Shown here: positions 29,684-32,529 of the stretch, piece after piece
Layout of the letters: each line of letters begins with the position of its first letter
Numbering within the stretch: the stretch's first letter is position 1
Source: an uncultured Pelagibacteraceae bacterium
Lineage (GTDB): Bacteria > Pseudomonadota > Alphaproteobacteria > Pelagibacterales > Pelagibacteraceae
Reading direction: 5' to 3'
DNA: 32,529 nucleotides
NCBI GenBank assembly: GCA_902602105.1
Contig: CACKPP010000004.1
Span: 1-32,529, forward strand
Position numbers and translations under genes: made by a program
Notes under the pieces: model-generated
The model's database searches: none
The model's input: the letters and a program-made list of their open reading frames with translations, nothing else
Told to the model about the DNA's origin: nothing

Positions 29684-30625
29684 TTATATACAAAACATCT
29701 TTAAACAAGCCATTCTAACTGCTACACCAAGTTCAACCTGTTCTTTAATTACGCTTTTATTTATGTCATCTGCTAATACTGTATCTATTTCTATACCTCT
29801 ATTCATTGGTCCAGGGTGCATTATTAATGCATCAGATTTAGCATGCTCAAGTTTATCAGGAGTTAAACCGTAATATTCATAATACTCTCTATTTGATGAA
29901 AGATATGAACTTGTCATTCTTTCATTTTGCAATCTTAGCATCATTACGATATCACAATCTTTCAATCCTTTTTTCATATCAGTAAAAGTATTTACACCAA
30001 ATTTTTCAATTTTTTTCGGCATAAGATTTGTTGGAGCAATTATATTTACTTCAGCTCCAAGCATATTGAGAAGATAAATATTTGATCTTGCTACTCTTGA
30101 ATGTAGAATGTCTCCGCATATTGCAATTTTCAATCCTTCAATTTTATTTTTTCGAGTTATAATTGTTAAAGCATCTAAAAGAGCTTGAGTAGGGTGCTCT
30201 CTTCTTCCATCACCAGCATTTAGCACTGCACAATTTACTTTTTGTGAAAGTAGGTTACAAGCTCCAGAGTCTTGATGTCTAACTACAATAATATCTGGAT
30301 GCATCGCATTTAAAGTCATAGCTGTATCGATTAATGTTTCACCTTTTTTGATTGCAGAGTTACTTATATTCATAGACATAACGTCTGCTCCAAGTCTTTT
30401 TCCAGCTAATTCAAATGAACTTTGTGTTCTAGTTGAAGGTTCAAAGAATAGATTAATTTGAGTCTTTCCTCTCAAAATATCTATTTTTTTATTTTTACTT
30501 TGATTAACTTTTATAAACGCGTGTGCTTCATCAAGTATCAAATTAACATCATTAATTGATAAATCTTGGATACCTAACAAATGTTTTTGGGAAATTTTAA
30601 TAGCTTTATTTGTTTTTATTGCCAT
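29684..30625 (-). CDS. pyrB: Aspartate carbamoyltransferase catalytic subunit
   Basis: PyrB condenses carbamoyl phosphate and aspartate, the committed step of pyrimidine synthesis. The carbamoyl-phosphate motif [19 protein letters not shown] has STRT at 64-67. [19 protein letters not shown] and the aspartate-binding [13 protein letters not shown] and [11 protein letters not shown] segments follow. I choose the ATG at 30625 (313 residues); an in-frame TTG at 30634 would add three residues. No pyrI regulatory gene is adjacent; the next gene is the dihydroorotase-like protein, as in organisms with a PyrB-PyrC' holoenzyme. ruvX lies 42 bases upstream. Confidence 0.97.
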   Translation of the reverse strand: MAIKTNKAIKISQKHLLGIQDLSINDVNLILDEAHAFIKVNQSKNKKIDILRGKTQINLFFEPSTRTQSSFELAGKRLGADVMSMNISNSAIKKGETLIDTAMTLNAMHPDIIVVRHQDSGACNLLSQKVNCAVLNAGDGRREHPTQALLDALTIITRKNKIEGLKIAICGDILHSRVARSNIYLLNMLGAEVNIIAPTNLMPKKIEKFGVNTFTDMKKGLKDCDIVMMLRLQNERMTSSYLSSNREYYEYYGLTPDKLEHAKSDALIMHPGPMNRGIEIDTVLADDINKSVIKEQVELGVAVRMACLKMFCI

Positions 30626-30667
30626 TAAAACCAACTCTATAACTATAAATGCCTACAATAGCAAGTA

Positions 30668-31123
30668 TTAATTATTTAAAAAATCTATTGCTCCTTGTAA
30701 TATAAAAGCAGCAGCATTTTCATCGATTTTCTTTTTTCTTTTACTCACATTAATATCTAATTGACTAGACAGATTAAAGGCACCAACTGTTGATAACCTT
30801 TCATCCCATAGACAGATAGGAATATTAATGTTTTCCTTAATTTTTTGAGAGGTATCTTTCACAGATTGTGCTGATCTTCCAGATGAACCATCCATATTAA
30901 GAGGATTTCCAATAATGATTCCTTTAATATTATTTTCGTCAATAATCACCTTAAGTTCAGAAATTAATTCTGTAAGCGTATTCCTATTTATTGTTTTGAG
31001 AGGAGTAGCAATTAATTGTTTTTCATCACAAATAGATACACCGATTCTTTTAGAACCAAGGTCTAAACCTATCAATCTACACTTATCTGAGTGTTTTTTT
31101 TTAAATTCTTCTAAAGTGATCAT
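30668..31123 (-). CDS. ruvX: RuvX/YqgF-family RNase H-fold nuclease (putative pre-16S rRNA nuclease)
   Basis: YqgF family proteins have the RNase H fold and act in 16S rRNA 5'-end maturation in E. coli; they were earlier called putative Holliday junction resolvases. The 151-residue product has the first acidic motif GLDLGSKRIGVS (aspartate 21). The IIIGNPLNMDGSSGRSAQSV segment, DERLST at 107-112 and the final IDENAAAFILQ with aspartate 134 follow. It starts the minus-strand ruvX-pyrB-pyrC'-plsY-topA run and is divergent from gatC across a 50-base gap. Confidence 0.93.
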   Translation of the reverse strand: MITLEEFKKKHSDKCRLIGLDLGSKRIGVSICDEKQLIATPLKTINRNTLTELISELKVIIDENNIKGIIIGNPLNMDGSSGRSAQSVKDTSQKIKENINIPICLWDERLSTVGAFNLSSQLDINVSKRKKKIDENAAAFILQGAIDFLNN

Positions 31124-31173
31124 ATTGTATATTTTAAACTTAAGTGATAGTTTGCGTCATATTTAAATAGCAT

Positions 31174-31461
31174 ATGAGTATAGATCTTAAAACAATAAAA
31201 CATATCTCTAAATTATCAAGAATTTCAGTCGATGAAAAAAGAGCTGAAAAATTAGCTGGTGATTTAAATTCAATTTTTGATTTTATTGAAAAACTAAATG
31301 AATTAAAAACAGATAATGTTAAGCCATTAACCTCAGTTGCTGAAACAACATTAAAATTAAGATCTGACGAGGTTAAAAGTAAGAATATCAGAGAACAAAT
31401 TATTAAAAATTCACCTCAAGATAATGAAGATTATTTTGTTGTACCAAAGGTAATAGAGTAA
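31174..31461 (+). CDS. gatC: Aspartyl/glutamyl-tRNA(Asn/Gln) amidotransferase subunit C
   Basis: GatC is the small scaffold subunit of GatCAB, which converts Glu-tRNA(Gln) and Asp-tRNA(Asn) to the correct amide forms in organisms lacking the direct synthetases. The 95-residue product has the typical IKHISKLSRISVDEKRAEKL start, the DFIEKLNELKTDNVKPL middle and the C-terminal SPQDNEDYFVVPKVIE that wraps around GatA. Its stop overlaps the gatA start by one base (TAATG). Confidence 0.96.
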   Translation: MSIDLKTIKHISKLSRISVDEKRAEKLAGDLNSIFDFIEKLNELKTDNVKPLTSVAETTLKLRSDEVKSKNIREQIIKNSPQDNEDYFVVPKVIE

Positions 31462-32529
31462 TGTCAGATATAACAAATCAATCTTTAACAGAATTAGTTG
31501 AAAATATTAAAAATAAAAAGCTTTCTTCAACTGATGTAACTAAAGCATTTATTGACAGATCTGAAAAGTCTAAAGAATTGAATACATATATTACTGAGAA
31601 TTTCACATCAGCTTTAGACAAAGCAAAAAAGTTTGATCAAAAACCTAATTTAGATTTAAAATTGCCAGGTATTCCAATGGCAGTAAAAGATTTATTTTGT
31701 ACAAAAGATGTCAAAACAACTGCTGGTAGTAAAATTTTAAATAATTTTATACCAACGTATGAATCAACAGTAACTGAAAATATTTGGAAAGAAGGTGCAA
31801 TACTTTTAGGTAAATTAAATTGTGATGAATTTGCAATGGGCTCATCAAATGAAACTAGTTTTTTTGGAAATGTACAAAATCCAATTAATAAAAACCTAGT
31901 ACCAGGTGGTTCATCTGGTGGATCTGCTTCAGCAGTTGCTGGACAATTAACACCAATTACAATAGGTACAGATACTGGTGGTTCAATAAGACAACCAGCT
32001 TCATTCACAGGAACTGTAGGTTTAAAACCCACATATGGAAGTTGTTCACGTTATGGAATTGTTGCTTTTGCTTCATCTTTAGACCAAGCAGGACCAATGG
32101 CACAAAATGTAAAAGATTGTGCTTTGTTGCAAGAAGTAATTAGCGCTTATGATTCAAAAGACTCTACTTCAATTGATTTTAAAAGAAATCAATACAGCAA
32201 AGAACTCACTGATAATATAAAAGGAAAAAAAATTGGCATACCAAAAGAATATAGAGTTGATGGGATGCCAAAAGAGATTGAAGATCTGTGGCAAAAAGGA
32301 ATTCAGTATGTCAAAGATTGTGGTGCTGAAACTATAGATATTTCACTCCCTCATACTAGTTATGCTTTACCAACCTATTATATTGTTGCTCCTGCTGAAG
32401 CATCTTCAAATTTGGCAAGATATGATGGTGTGAAGTATGGATTTAGAGCTAAAGGTGAAAATCTAATTGATATGTATGAAAAAACTAGATCTGAAGGATT
32501 TGGTGCTGAAGTTCAAAGAAGAATTATGA
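31461..32529 (+). CDS. gatA: Aspartyl/glutamyl-tRNA(Asn/Gln) amidotransferase subunit A (3' end outside window)
   Basis: GatA is the amidase subunit that releases ammonia from glutamine for tRNA amidation. The Ser-cisSer-Lys triad of the amidase-signature family is intact: lysine 76 (MAVKDLF), cis-serine 151 (PGGSSGGSAS) and nucleophilic serine 175 (GTDTGGSIRQPAS). The spacing equals that of characterised GatA with a constant offset of three. About 356 of roughly 480-490 residues are inside the window; the last visible part is the FGAEVQRRIM segment. It is coupled to gatC; gatB is expected downstream but cannot be seen. Confidence 0.97.
   Translation, partial: MSDITNQSLTELVENIKNKKLSSTDVTKAFIDRSEKSKELNTYITENFTSALDKAKKFDQKPNLDLKLPGIPMAVKDLFCTKDVKTTAGSKILNNFIPTYESTVTENIWKEGAILLGKLNCDEFAMGSSNETSFFGNVQNPINKNLVPGGSSGGSASAVAGQLTPITIGTDTGGSIRQPASFTGTVGLKPTYGSCSRYGIVAFASSLDQAGPMAQNVKDCALLQEVISAYDSKDSTSIDFKRNQYSKELTDNIKGKKIGIPKEYRVDGMPKEIEDLWQKGIQYVKDCGAETIDISLPHTSYALPTYYIVAPAEASSNLARYDGVKYGFRAKGENLIDMYEKTRSEGFGAEVQRRIM

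Noticed and set aside
29262..29873. 203-residue plus-strand reading frame
   Set aside because: It lies antisense over the well-supported dihydroorotase-like and pyrB genes and shows no family features.
31637..32032. 131-residue minus-strand reading frame
   Set aside because: It is antisense to the conserved amidase core of gatA.

Overview
The window is a low-GC, extremely gene-dense piece of an alphaproteobacterial chromosome. Protein sequences, lysine/isoleucine-rich codon use, very short or overlapping gene junctions and gene order all point to SAR11 (Pelagibacterales). I infer this from sequence character and from memory of the family; no database search was run.

Left end (1-2768): rpoC is present in two pieces with opposite orientation. 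Bases 1 to about 517 encode an internal part of RNA polymerase beta-prime on the minus strand, including the NADFDGD catalytic loop. From about 510 the plus strand carries the C-terminal half of the same protein. The two pieces meet head to head inside coding sequence, and the codons between them are missing. This looks like an inverted amplification or assembly chimera rather than biology.

Central block (2929-18804): a compact str-S10-spc-alpha ribosomal supercluster on the plus strand: rpsL rpsG fusA rpsJ rplC rplD rplW rplB rpsS rplV rpsC rplP rpmC rpsQ rplN rplX rplE rpsN rpsH rplF rplR rpsE rplO secY adk, then after a 56-base gap rpsM rpsK rpoA rplQ. Genes are separated by -17 to +10 bases, many with a TAATG stop/start overlap. 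tuf is not between fusA and rpsJ, and rpmD is not between rpsE and rplO. The 160-base rpoC-rpsL gap is the largest non-coding stretch. It holds a candidate promoter and a structured 5' leader with two perfect 6-bp hairpins.

Right part (18823-32529): housekeeping genes in mixed orientation. They are an rRNA pseudouridine synthase (+), lipB (-), mgtE (+), panC (-), galU-ugd (+, UDP-glucuronate synthesis), and a long minus-strand run ruvX-pyrB-pyrC'-plsY-topA-ridA-like. Divergent from ruvX is gatC-gatA (+), with gatA cut by the window end. The dihydroorotase-like protein has lost its HxH metal motif and is probably the non-catalytic partner of aspartate carbamoyltransferase.

No tRNA, rRNA, IS element, CRISPR array, prophage or defence island was seen, and I find no new multi-gene system. 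The items most worth checking are the rpoC junction, a replaced zinc-site cysteine in RpoC, the rpsL leader, the missing rpmD/tuf/dprA neighbours and the degenerate PyrC.
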